64,000 nt of DNA from Pseudolabrys sp963742345 (GTDB lineage Bacteria; Pseudomonadota; Alphaproteobacteria; Rhizobiales; Xanthobacteraceae), in contig CAVULO010000012.1 in assembly GCA_963742345.1 (NCBI GenBank), forward strand, positions 62,001-126,000, given 5' to 3'. Below, in pieces: positions 1-8,762 of the stretch. The notes under the pieces were generated by a model. The model was not told the origin of the DNA, made no database searches, and saw only the letters and a program-made list of their open reading frames with translations. Numbering within the stretch: position 1 is the first letter of the stretch; every line of letters begins with the position of its first letter. Both the position numbers and the translations under genes were made by a program.

Positions 1-34
1 GCTTTGGGCGAACAGAAAAGACCGAAACGCATTG

Positions 35-1528
35 TTAGAACCTTGGAATGTCGGGGAATGGCAGTTTGCCGGCGTGCACGTGCAGGCGGCCCAGTTCGGC
101 GCAGCGATGGAGTTGGGGGAATACCTTGCCTGGGTTCAATAACCCTTTGGCATCGAAGGCGCACTTCAGTCGCTGTTGCTGGTTGAGGTCGATTTCGGAG
201 AACATCACGGGCATCAGGTCGCGCTTCTCGACGCCGACGCCGTGCTCGCCGGTTAGAACGCCGCCGACCTCGACGCAGAGCTTGAGGATCTCGGCGCCGA
301 ATTCTTCCGTTTTCGTCAACTCGCCGGGAACATTGGCGTCGTAAAGAATGAGCGGGTGCAGATTGCCGTCGCCCGCGTGAAATACGTTCGCAACGCGCAA
401 GCCATATTTCACCGACATTTCCCTCACGCGTTTGAGCACCAGCGGCAGCTGCGCGCGCGGGATGGTACCGTCCATGCAGTAGTAGTCGGGCGAGATGCGC
501 CCCACCGCCGGGAATGCCGCCTTGCGGCCGGCCCAGAACAACAGCCGCTCTTCTTCCGAGCGTGAGGCCTTGCACGACATGGCACGGCAGTCGCGCGCGA
601 TCTTGTCGACGCGTCCAATCAGATGATCGACTTCGGCTTCCGGTCCATCGAGCTCGACGATCAGCAGCGCTTCGACGTCGAGCGGATAACCGGCATGGAC
701 AAATTCCTCGACCGCAGCGATCGCCGGGCCATCCATGATTTCCATGCCGCCTGGAATAATTCCGGCACTGATAATGCGCGATACACATTCGCCGGCATCT
801 TCCGACGATGGGAAGCCGACCAGCATCGCGCGCGCAGTTTCCGGTTTCTTCAAGATACGCACGGTCACCTCTGTGACCACACCGAGTAGGCCTTCAGAGC
901 CGTTGATCAGACCGAGCAGATCGTAGCCGGACGCGTCGAGATGCTTGCCGCCCAAACGCAGCACTTCGCCGGTTATCAGGACGATCTCGCAGCCCAGTAC
1001 ATTGTTGGTGGTCATTCCGTATTTGAGGCAATGCACGCCGCCGGAATTTTCCGCCACATTGCCGCCGATCGTACAGGCGATCTGCGAGGACGGATCGGGC
1101 GCGTAGTAAAAACCCGCATCCGCCACGGCATTGCTGACCGCGAGATTGGTGACGCCCGGCTCGACCACAGCGACGCGGTTATCGAAATCGATTTCACGGA
1201 TTCGATTGAACTTGGCCATGCCAAGCAGCACGCCATCTTCGAGCGGCAGCGCGCCGCCAGACAGGGACGTGCCCGCCCCGCGCGGAACGACCTTGATGCC
1301 CTCGTCATGGCAATAGCGCAGGACTTCGGCGACCTGCTCGGTGGTCGCCGGCAGCACCACCACCATCGGCAGTTGCCGATATGCGGTGAGCCCGTCGCTC
1401 TCGTAGGGGCGCATCTCGCGCTCGGCCGCGATTACTCCCTCGCCGGGGACGATGGTCCGTAGCGCAGCAACGATGCGCTCGCGGCGGCCCAGGACCGTCT
1501 GGTCTGCTTCCGGCATTCGCACCGACAT
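35..1528 (-). CDS. glcD: glycolate oxidase subunit GlcD (FAD-linked oxidase)
   Basis: Flavin enzyme that oxidises glycolate (or a related 2-hydroxy acid such as D-lactate), normally together with GlcE and GlcF. The 497-residue length is usual for GlcD. The N-terminal FAD-binding domain shows PRGAGTSLSGG at about residues 82-92 and GGNVAENSGGVH near 154-165. The C-terminal oxidase domain shows FHAGDGNLHP near 383 and GEHGVG near 430. The reading frame is unbroken. The gene points left, so glcE and glcF, if linked, lie outside the window. A D-lactate dehydrogenase of the same family is the main alternative; the substrate cannot be fixed from sequence. Confidence 0.9.
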   Translation of the reverse strand: MSVRMPEADQTVLGRRERIVAALRTIVPGEGVIAAEREMRPYESDGLTAYRQLPMVVVLPATTEQVAEVLRYCHDEGIKVVPRGAGTSLSGGALPLEDGVLLGMAKFNRIREIDFDNRVAVVEPGVTNLAVSNAVADAGFYYAPDPSSQIACTIGGNVAENSGGVHCLKYGMTTNNVLGCEIVLITGEVLRLGGKHLDASGYDLLGLINGSEGLLGVVTEVTVRILKKPETARAMLVGFPSSEDAGECVSRIISAGIIPGGMEIMDGPAIAAVEEFVHAGYPLDVEALLIVELDGPEAEVDHLIGRVDKIARDCRAMSCKASRSEEERLLFWAGRKAAFPAVGRISPDYYCMDGTIPRAQLPLVLKRVREMSVKYGLRVANVFHAGDGNLHPLILYDANVPGELTKTEEFGAEILKLCVEVGGVLTGEHGVGVEKRDLMPVMFSEIDLNQQQRLKCAFDAKGLLNPGKVFPQLHRCAELGRLHVHAGKLPFPDIPRF

Positions 1529-1686
1529 TGCGGCTCACTCCCGGTCGCTTGTTTTCACGTTCCCACGCGACGATACCAGCCATTTGACGGCTTACACATA
1601 GGGCTGGCAAAACCCACCGGAAACCGGCCAGCCCCACGGGCGTTGGCTCGGGGGCGACTTTAAGACGTCACAATGGGAGCAGTGTA

Positions 1687-2071
1687 ATGAAATCAGTACT
1701 TGCGTCGGCTGTGGTCCTGACCGCGATGATTCAGGTCGCGCAGGCACAGGACGTGGCTGGCCGGCGAGCAGTCCTTCAAGAAGTGCTTCCCCTGCCATTC
1801 CATCGGGGAAGGCGCCAAGAACAAGGTCGGCCCTGTCCTCAATGGCATTGACGGACGTCATTCCGGGTCTGTTCCCGACTACACTTATTCCGACGCCAAC
1901 AAGAATTCCGGCCTTACCTGGGACGAAGCCACGTTCAAGGACTACATCAAGGACCCGCGCGCCAAGATTCCGAATACCAAGATGATCTTCCCCGGCATCA
2001 AGAATGAAAAGGAGGCCGGCGACCTGTGGGCTTATCTCAAGCAGTTCGGGCCGGACGGCCAAAAGAAGTAA
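1687..2071 (+). CDS. small class I cytochrome c (one frame break)
   Basis: Periplasmic c-type cytochrome for electron transfer. The ATG at 1687 follows a GGGAG ribosome site and begins a Sec signal peptide ending about AQA. After one extra G in the ctggccgg stretch near 1760 the frame continues as AGEQSFKKCFPCHSIG, with the haem-binding CxxCH, then GPVLNGIDGRHSG, and the axial-ligand region TKMIFPGIKN near the C terminus. Total size is about 127 residues, typical of cytochrome c2/c550-like proteins of alphaproteobacteria. The length of 385 bases (1 mod 3) fits a single inserted base. The electron partner is unknown; it precedes a universal stress protein gene. Confidence 0.85.
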
Positions 2072-2122
2072 GATGGACTGAAAGATCAGGTCGAGACTGG
2101 AGCATCAAGGCGCGACAGACAT

Positions 2123-2136
2123 TTGACCTTGGTCAA
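2123..2136. promoter_or_regulatory. FNR/FixK-type box upstream of the universal stress gene
   Basis: The 14-base sequence TTGACCTTGGTCAA is a perfect palindrome and fits the TTGA-N6-TCAA consensus of FNR/FixK2/Anr regulators. Its centre is about 82 bases upstream of the stress-protein ATG. A class II activator site at -41.5 would put the transcript start near 2171. In rhizobia and Rhodopseudomonas, universal stress genes are common FixK targets. Binding is inferred. Confidence 0.6.
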
Positions 2137-2211
2137 GGCCGCGATGGGTTGCGACAGGCATCATGACACTACGACCTGTGAGCGGCGTCGCTCGGTTAGG
2201 AGACTGACATC

Positions 2212-3042
2212 ATGATCAAGGACATCGTCGTCAACCTGGGCCTCGGGGCGCAACGATCCGGCCGGCGATTACGCGGTTTCAGTGGCGGAAGCCTTCGGGT
2301 CTCACTTGCTCGGCATCGCCGTTTCCTACGAGCCGGTGATCCCCGGAACGGTGATGGGCGGCATTCCGCCGGAAATCATCGAAAGTCAGCGCACAGAATC
2401 AGACAAGAAGGCACGAGCGGCCGTTGCACGGTTCGAACAGGCGACCAAGCGCACGGGAGTTTCCGCAGAAACCCGCACCATCAGCGCCAGCATTTCCGGC
2501 GCTGCCGACCAGATCGGCCGCATCGGTCGCCGCTTCGATCTGGTCATCGTCGGACAGCCAGAGCGGCAAGAAGTCGCTGCCCGACGAAGTCGATCGACGA
2601 AGGCGTGTTGTTCGAATCCGGCCGTCCGGTGATCTTCGTGCCATTCATCCAGAAAGGCGGCGTGACGCTTGACCGCATTATGGTGTGCTGGGACGGCAGC
2701 CGCACCGCCGCCCGCGCCATCGCCGACGCAATGCCGTTTCTGAAAAAAGCAAAGCAGGTGGAGATCGTCATCGTCTCCGACAAGCCGGGCAAGAAGGACG
2801 AAGTGCCCGGCGCGGATCTTGGCCAGCATCTCGCCCGTCACGGACTTAAGGTGGACGTTAAGCGTATTACCTCGCCCGATATCGACGTGCCCTCCACCAT
2901 CCTGTCCCATGCGGCAGATTCCTCCGCCGATATGATCGTGATGGGTGGCTACGGCCACTCGCGCTTGCGCGAGTTTGTGCTTGGCGGCGCCACACGCGGC
3001 CTGCTCGAGGCGATGACGGTGCCGGTGCTGATGTCACATTAA
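2212..3042 (+). CDS. universal stress protein, tandem UspA domains (three frame breaks)
   Basis: Cytoplasmic stress protein with two UspA folds, about 276 residues, usual for the tandem type. An AGGAG sits just upstream of the ATG. The frame runs MIKDIVVNLGLGA, moves by one near 2250 (AEAFGSHLLGIAVSYEP, then DLVIVGQPE), moves again near 2565 (SGKKSLPDEV) and again near 2592 (IDEGVLFESGRPVIFVPF). Three single-base insertions restore the original frame. The second domain ends with the nucleotide-binding signature GGYGHSRLREFVLGG(A). A putative FixK box lies upstream and a GNAT gene starts 53 bases downstream, suggesting a small low-oxygen stress operon. Confidence 0.85.
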   Translation: MIKDIVVNLGLGAQRSGRRLRGFSGGSLRVSLARHRRFLRAGDPRNGDGRHSAGNHRKSAHRIRQEGTSGRCTVRTGDQAHGSFRRNPHHQRQHFRRCRPDRPHRSPLRSGHRRTARAARSRCPTKSIDEGVLFESGRPVIFVPFIQKGGVTLDRIMVCWDGSRTAARAIADAMPFLKKAKQVEIVIVSDKPGKKDEVPGADLGQHLARHGLKVDVKRITSPDIDVPSTILSHAADSSADMIVMGGYGHSRLREFVLGGATRGLLEAMTVPVLMSH

Positions 3043-3094
3043 CGGGCATCGATCCGCTCATTCCGGCGGGGGACGAGCGGGGCAGGATGCGGGA

Positions 3095-3625
3095 ATGCTC
3101 GAACACCACGTCACATTGCGCGATGGCGAAAAGGTGCTGATCCGGCCGCTCAAGCTGGAGGATGCCGCGCTTTATCCCGATTTTCTCGCCGACGTGACGG
3201 CGGACGATCTGCGCCTGCGTTTCTTTGCCCCGATGCGCGAGGTCAGCCACGAGCTGATCGACAAACTCATTCACTACGATCCCGAACACGCCATGGCCTT
3301 TATCGCCATTGCAGAGGCGAGCGACCGCATGTTGGGCGTGGTGCGCCTGCACGATGATGCCGGCGACGACGGCGGGGAGTTCGCCATTCTGGTGCGCTCG
3401 CATCTCAAAGGCCATGGACTCGGCTGGCTGTTGATGAAGCACATGATCGCCTACGCCCAGGAGAAGGGCCTGGAAACTGTCCACGGACAGGTGTTGGCGG
3501 AAAACGCCACCATGCTGCAAATGTGCACCGAGCTTGGCTTTCATGTTGCCGACGACGCCGGCGAGCGCGGCGTGAAAGTTGTAACGCTGCCGCTTCACGA
3601 GCTGCCGGCACTCACCGCGCATTGA
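3095..3625 (+). CDS. GNAT-family N-acetyltransferase
   Basis: 176-residue acetyl-CoA-dependent acetyltransferase, unbroken. The GNAT core is visible: the acetyl-CoA pyrophosphate loop region RSHLKGHGLGWLLMKHMI at about residues 103-120 (Q/RxxGxG/A pattern as HLKGHGLG), followed by the conserved ENATMLQMCTELGFH segment of motif B. It resembles the C-terminal acetyltransferase domain of protein lysine acetylases (Pat/AcP type) found next to Usp genes in Rhodopseudomonas relatives. The substrate is not determinable; a protein or small-molecule amine is possible. It follows the universal stress gene by 53 bases. Confidence 0.8.
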   Translation: MLEHHVTLRDGEKVLIRPLKLEDAALYPDFLADVTADDLRLRFFAPMREVSHELIDKLIHYDPEHAMAFIAIAEASDRMLGVVRLHDDAGDDGGEFAILVRSHLKGHGLGWLLMKHMIAYAQEKGLETVHGQVLAENATMLQMCTELGFHVADDAGERGVKVVTLPLHELPALTAH

Positions 3626-3638
3626 GCAAAAATCAATA

Positions 3639-4285
3639 TTATGGCAGCACGCACTGCGCGACGAGGCCGCGCGCGCGCGCATCGACGACGCCAAGCGCGC
3701 GCAACGCAAGCAGCGTCATCGTCTGCACAGCCTCACGCGCCGTGCCGCCCGAGGGCGCCAACGGTCCGACCAGTCCTTCCAGCAGTGCGCCGACGACAGC
3801 CGGCGCGGCGACGCGCGCATCCTGATCGGGCAAGATGGCCGGCCGGCGATCGCGGTGCCGATGCGCGCTTCGAGTTCGGTCGCGAGCGCGCGTCGGAATT
3901 CCAGACGCAAGGCATCGATATCGGCGTCGACCGGCTCGGCCATCATCGCCCAGGCAAGCCGGCGCTCATGCAATCGCACGCACCGCGAAGGTCGCGATGC
4001 AGGCGGCGAGCGCCGACAGCGGCCCGGGCGCGGCATCGGCGGCAGCGCGCATGGCGGCAAGTTCGCGATCGGCGGCAGCGGCGATCAGTTCCGCGACGAG
4101 ATCGTCTCTTGGAGGGAAAGTAGCGGTAGACGGTGCCCGCAGCGATATCGGCGCGTTGCGCCACCGGCGCAATCTGCACCGCGCCCATGCCGCTCTTCGC
4201 CGGCGATCGATTGCGCCGCGTCGAGGATCGTCTGCTCGCGCTCGGCAAGCCGACGAACCACGTTTTCGGTGCGGCGATAGGCCAT
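3639..4285 (-). CDS. TetR-family transcriptional regulator (about five frame breaks)
   Basis: DNA-binding repressor of about 215 residues. Successive frames read leftward give MAYRRTENVVRRLAEREQ, then MGAVQIAPVAQRADI AAGTVYRYFPSK (the TetR helix-turn-helix with its VYRYFPSK signature), RDDLVAELIAAAADRE, HERRLAWAMMAEPVDAD, and PDQDARVAAPAVVGALLEGL to the stop. Each change of frame equals one extra base, and the 647-base length (2 mod 3) fits five insertions. It lies downstream of, and parallel to, the NIPSNAP/TPP-enzyme genes and may regulate them. The ligand is unknown. It converges with the GNAT gene, 13 bases apart. Confidence 0.75.
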
Positions 4286-4321
4286 GCAATGAGTGAACGA
4301 TGATTCATGGAAGGTGGCAAG

Positions 4322-4394
4322 GCCGGAACTGCCGTCCCCAGCGGGACTCAGGTGAGCCCCGAACTTGAGTCCGGATCCCGCCAATGCGGGATGA
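4322..4394. repeat. dispersed intergenic palindrome (partial)
   Basis: Read on the minus strand this begins GTCATCCCGCATTGGCGGGAT and continues into GGACTCAAGTTC and GAGTCCCGCTGG. Such GTCAT-starting GC palindromes are frequent between genes in Bradyrhizobium-like genomes. It covers the 3' end of the TPP-enzyme gene and supplies its apparent stop codon. Confidence 0.4.
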
Positions 4395-6107
4395 CGGAGC
4401 CATTAACTGCTCTCCCACTCCCCGCCACCCGCCAAGCGACTTCTCGCGGATGCCGGTAAGCGTCGCAGCTCGGCGTAATCGCTTCCGGATCGATCTTGAG
4501 ATGGATGATCGACGGCTTGCCGGAGGCGCGCGCTGCCGCAAAGGCAGCCGGGAAATCCGCGCGTCTTTTCTACCACCGCGCCGTAGCCGCCGAACGCCCG
4601 TGCGTAGGCGACAAAATCCGGATTTCGCAGATCGGTCGCGATCACGCGGCCGGGATAGTCGCGCTCCTGGTGCATGCGAATGGTGCCGTAGATGCCGTTG
4701 TCGGCCACCAGCACGATCACCGGCAATTCATATTGAACGGCGGTCGCAAAATCCTGCCCCGTCATCAGGAAATCGCCGTCGCCGGCAACGCAGACGACAG
4801 TGCGCTTCGGATGCAACGTCTGCATCGCCAGCGCAGCCGGCAATCCGTAGCCCATCGAGCCCGAGGTCGCGCCGACGAGCCCGCCGAACTTGCGCACGCG
4901 ATAGAAGCGGTGGACCCAGCCGGAAAAGTTTCCCGCACCTTGCGTGATGATTGCGTCGGCCGGCAGGTTGTCGCGCAGCCACACCATGATCTCGCCGAGA
5001 TTGACCGCGCCGGGCACGGGCGTCGCCTTCTCGCCCCAGGCGAGATAATCGGCGTGCGCCGTGTCGCTCTCGCCGCGCCAGGCGATCTCCTTCGGCGGCT
5101 GCAGACTTGTCCAGCGCCGCGCAGAACGCGGTCGGCGCCGCATTGATGGCGAGATGCGCGTGATAGACGCGGCCGAGTTCGTCCGCGCCCGGATGCACGT
5201 GCACAAGCTTCGTCTGCGGCTCGGGGATGTCGAACACGGTGTAACTTTGCGACGGCATTTCGCCGAAGCGCCCGCCGATCAGCAAGCACCAGGTCGGCGC
5301 CCTTCACGCGCGCGAGCAGCTTCGGGTTCGGTCCGATGCCGAAATCGCCGGCGTAACAGGGATGCAGTGCATCAAACAAATGCCCGCGGCGAAAGGTCGT
5401 GGCGACCGGAAGTGCAAAGCGCTCGGCAAAACGCATCAGCGCGGCAGCTCGCCTGCTCTGTCCAGCGGCTGCCGCCGATCAGTGCGACCGGACGCTTCGC
5501 GGCCCACAGCAGTTTTTGCAGCCGGCTCATATCGGCCGAGCCGGGCCAGATTTCGACGGCTCGAAAGGTGGTGGCATCGGCACCGACGACGCGCTCGCGC
5601 AGCATATCCTCGGGCAAGCGCGATCACCACCGGACCGGGACGCCCGTTGCATGCCGTGTGAAAGGCGCGTGAAACGATTTCCGGGATGCGCGACGGGTCA
5701 TCGATCTCTGTCGCCCATTTGGCCATCGAGCCAAATACCGCGCGGTAATCGAGCTCCTGGAACGCTTCGCGATCGCGCATCTCGCGGCCGACCTGGCCGA
5801 CGAACACGATCATCGGCGAGGAATCCTGGCGCGCAATATGAATGCCGGCCGACGCATTGGTGGCGCCCGGCCCGCGCGTGACGAAGCAGATGCCGGGCCG
5901 GCCGGTCGTCTTGCCGACCGCCTCCGCCATGATGGCAGCAGTGCTTTCGTGGCGGCAGACGGTGAGCTTGATATCGCTGCCGTAGAAAGCGTCGAGCGCG
6001 GCAAGGTAGCTTTCGCCCGGCACGCAAAAAGCGTGACGCACTCCGTGGATCGACAATTGGTCGATCAGGATTTCGCCGCCGCTGCGTGCGTTGTCCTTGC
6101 CGCGCAT
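4348..6107 (-). CDS. thiamine-pyrophosphate enzyme, acetolactate synthase large-subunit-like (five frame breaks)
   Basis: ThDP-dependent decarboxylase/ligase of the acetolactate synthase family, about 586 codons. The N-terminal domain has HAFCVPGESYL and the catalytic-glutamate segment CRHESTAAIMAEA. The middle domain shows LQKLLWAAKRPVALIGGS. The C-terminal ThDP domain has GSMGYGLPAALA and GDGDFLMTGQD followed by ADNGIYGTIR. Frames change five times, each by one base, and 1760 bases is 2 mod 3 as expected. The last frame reads AAFAAARASGKPSIIHLKID and stops inside a dispersed repeat, so the exact C terminus is uncertain. It is 5 bases after a NIPSNAP gene. A catabolic 2-oxoacid enzyme is more likely than the biosynthetic IlvB. 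Confidence 0.8.
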
Positions 6108-6112
6108 CGAAG

Positions 6113-6455
6113 TTACTTCACGATCTTTGCCGGCGGAATCTTTGGCGAGAATGGCGCCGGCGTCATCAACCAGTTGGACTGCTCGATCACGTTACCGGCT
6201 TTCGCGTTCTCCGACAGAAAATGCTTCCAGTCCGGCATCCTGCATCATCTTGGCGCGCTTTTGCTCGCGGTCGGCGGCGCTCTCATAGATCCAGCCGTGC
6301 ACCAGCGTGTTGAGCTGACCGGTTTCGCTGACCAGATAATAATGCGGTTCACCCATGTAGCGGAGCTGCACCGGATAGGCGAGCTTGCTGTAAAGTTCGA
6401 GTTGCGCCGGCACCCTGCCCGGCAGAATCCGATAAGTCCGATGGTCGATGAGCAC
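6113..6455 (-). CDS. NIPSNAP-family protein (one frame break)
   Basis: Small (about 113 residues) ferredoxin-like-fold protein of the NIPSNAP family, found in many alphaproteobacterial catabolic operons; its biochemical role is unknown. It opens MLIDHRTYRILPGRVPAQLE and continues YMGEPHYYLVSETGQLNTLVH and WIYESAADREQKRAKMMQD. One extra G near 6239 moves the frame to WKHFLSENAKAGNVIEQSN, ending PPAKIVK at 6113. The 343-base length (1 mod 3) fits one insertion. The next gene, the TPP enzyme, starts 5 bases further on, so the two are one operon. Confidence 0.8.
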
Positions 6456-6579
6456 TGAGCTCCTCCCTTGAAAAATAGCCGCCTGATCCGACGGTCAGGC
6501 GCGCACTCTTCCGGCAAGGCGCGCGCCGGTCAATAGGATCGAGTGCAAGCGCGATATTTGATCGCGTGAAATATCCCAG

Positions 6580-6978
6580 TCAGGTTGCGGGCTCGACCGA
6601 CGCGACCTGATAGGTATGCATCTCCCCATCTTCGTTCCGAATTGAGACATATTCGCCCGGACGAAATGCGTGCGCGCCGAAGCGGTAGCCGCTTTCGTCG
6701 TCATCCTCCGCGGTCTGGTCGTAGTCGAACACCCAGCGAGCATGCTCGGGCCCGCCCGCCCGGTGCACCAGGAAGCCGTGCTCGTCTTCCTGGCCTTCCC
6801 AGAACCGGCGCACGCGGCAATGATCGCGATGCTGTTTCCATAGCGCGGCGTCGATATGGCTCTTGGCGTCGAGCGGCGCGACGAATTCATATCCATGCCG
6901 CGACGAGCCCTGGGGGAACTCCTTGGAGCGGGCGAGATTGAGCCTGATGCGTTTGAAAGTGTGCGGCAGCGTGGTCAC
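6580..6978 (-). CDS. conserved hypothetical protein
   Basis: 132 residues if started at the GTG at 6978, which has GGAGACC at a good ribosome-site distance; an ATG at 7032 would add 18 residues of poor character. The protein starts VTTLPHTFKRIRLNLARSKEFP and is rich in acidic and aromatic residues, with RFWEGQEDEHGFLVHRAGG, WVFDYDQTAEDDDES and a C-terminal RPGEYVSIRNEDG. No signal peptide or membrane segment. I do not recognise a named family. It stands alone between the NIPSNAP operon and a divergently oriented kinase gene. Confidence 0.6.
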   Translation of the reverse strand: MTTLPHTFKRIRLNLARSKEFPQGSSRHGYEFVAPLDAKSHIDAALWKQHRDHCRVRRFWEGQEDEHGFLVHRAGGPEHARWVFDYDQTAEDDDESGYRFGAHAFRPGEYVSIRNEDGEMHTYQVASVEPAT

Positions 6979-7106
6979 GGCCTGGTCTCCTTGATCATTA
7001 TAATGGTGGCCATCATGCCACAGGCCCGGCAATAGCCGTATTGATCTGGATCAGCCCGAAATCATTGGCAATGCGACTATGTCACAGGCATGAAGGGCGC
7101 GGCGCG

Positions 7107-8726
7107 ATGACGGCAGAGGCCTCCGCAGCAGCCGGTGATCGACTTCTTGAGCGATCCCCGCCACGCATTGGCGGCGCGCCGGTCAAACGGATCGACACCC
7201 ATGCCGCCTCGGTCTTTCTGGCCGGCGAGCGCGCATTCAAGATCAAGCGCGCAGTGCGCTTTCCGTTCCTCGATTTCTCCACACTCGAAAAACGCAAGGA
7301 TCGCCTGTGCAAGCCGAGATTGCGGTCAATCGCGCTTTTGCTCCGGCGATCTATCGCGGCGTGGTCCCGATCACGCGCGAAGCCAGCGGCCAGCTTGCGA
7401 TCGGCGGCAAAGGCGAACCGGTGGAATGGGCCGTCGAGATGCGGCGCTTCGACGAAAGCCAGACACTCGATCATCTCGCCGCGAGCCGGTCGATATCGAC
7501 GACGCTCTCGCCGATGCACTCGGGCGCGCCGTGGCGGCCGCGCACCGCGTGGCGCCAACGGTCGCGCGACGCACATTTCGTCGAGGCACTCGCCAAAATC
7601 ATTGCGCAGAACGAGACCGAGCTCGCGGCCGAACCGGATTTACTTTCGTTGCAGGACTTGCGCGCTCTGGCCGACGCAACGCGTGACGCATTCGAACGCG
7701 TGAAGCCGCTGCTGTCGGCGCGCGAGCGCGCCGGGTTGGTGCGGCGCTGCCATGGCGATCTGCATCTGGGCAACATTGTGCTCATCGACGGCAAGCCGGT
7801 GCTGTTCGACGCCATCGAATTCGACGACCGCATTGCCACCGGCGACGTCTTTTACGATCTTGCCTTTCTGCTGATGGATCTGATCGAGCGCGGACTGCAT
7901 CGAGCAGCGAATATCGTGCTCAATCGTTATCTGACCGACACGCAGCGCATTCACGATCTCGATGCGCTTGCCGCGCTGCCGCTGTTCATGTCGGTCCGCG
8001 CGGCGATCCGCGCCAAGGTTACCGCGGCACGGCGCCGGCAAGGCGGATCGCCTGCCGGAGCTCACACAAAGCGCGCGCGACTATGCCGCGCTGGCTCGAA
8101 GACTTCTGGCGCCGGCCAAGCCGCAATTGATTGCCATCGGCGGACTTGTCGGGCACCGGCAAATCGCTGCTCGCACGCACGCTGGCGCCGGGCCTTCTGC
8201 CGTCTGCCGGGCGCGGTGATGCTTGCGCAGCGATGTCGAGCGCAAGGCGATGTTCGGTACCGGCGAAACCGAACGATTGCCGGAGAGCAGCCTACGCCGC
8301 GGAGACCACGGCCAAGGTCTATGCCACGCTTGCGAGAAGGCCAAACGCGTGATTGCCGCCGGTCATTCGGTCATCGTGGACGCTGTGTTCGCGCAGCCCG
8401 ACGAGCGGGCGTGACATCGCGAAAGCCGCTGCAGCGCCGCGTTTCAGGGCCTATTCCTCACACGCCAGCCTCGAAACGCGTCTGGCCCGCATCGGCAGCC
8501 GCACGCGACGACGCATCCGACGCCGACGCGAACGTTGCCCGCAAACAGGAGGAGTTCGACCTCGGCCGCATGAAGTGGGTCGAAGGTCGATGCCTCCGGC
8601 ACGCCGGAAGAAACGTTCATCCGCGCCGAGGCCATGCTTGGCAGAGCGGATGAAGGAGCTATGCATTGTGCGCCTCGCTGTCCCGCCGCGCAGCCCCGTG
8701 ACATGCGATACAAAACCGATGCATAG
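7107..8726 (+). CDS. bifunctional aminoglycoside-phosphotransferase-like / P-loop ATPase protein (many frame breaks)
   Basis: About 540 codons joining two kinase folds. The N-terminal half has the APH/choline-kinase catalytic loop HGDLHLGNIVLIDG (about 7752-7793) and metal-binding IEFDDRIATGDVFYDLAF. The C-terminal half has Walker A GLSGTGKSLLA near 8145-8170, then SVIVDAVFAQPDERA and the Arg-rich lid segment ASLETRLARIGSRT. It ends ETFIRAEAMLGRAD after a last frame change near 8588. This architecture is a recurring proteobacterial family of unknown substrate. About fifteen single-base insertions are scattered through it, the densest in the window, so internal positions are approximate. Total length, 1620 bases, is a multiple of three. 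Confidence 0.75.
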
Positions 8727-8762
8727 CTTGACCGACGACGCCTGCCCTGCTGGTTCCGGATA

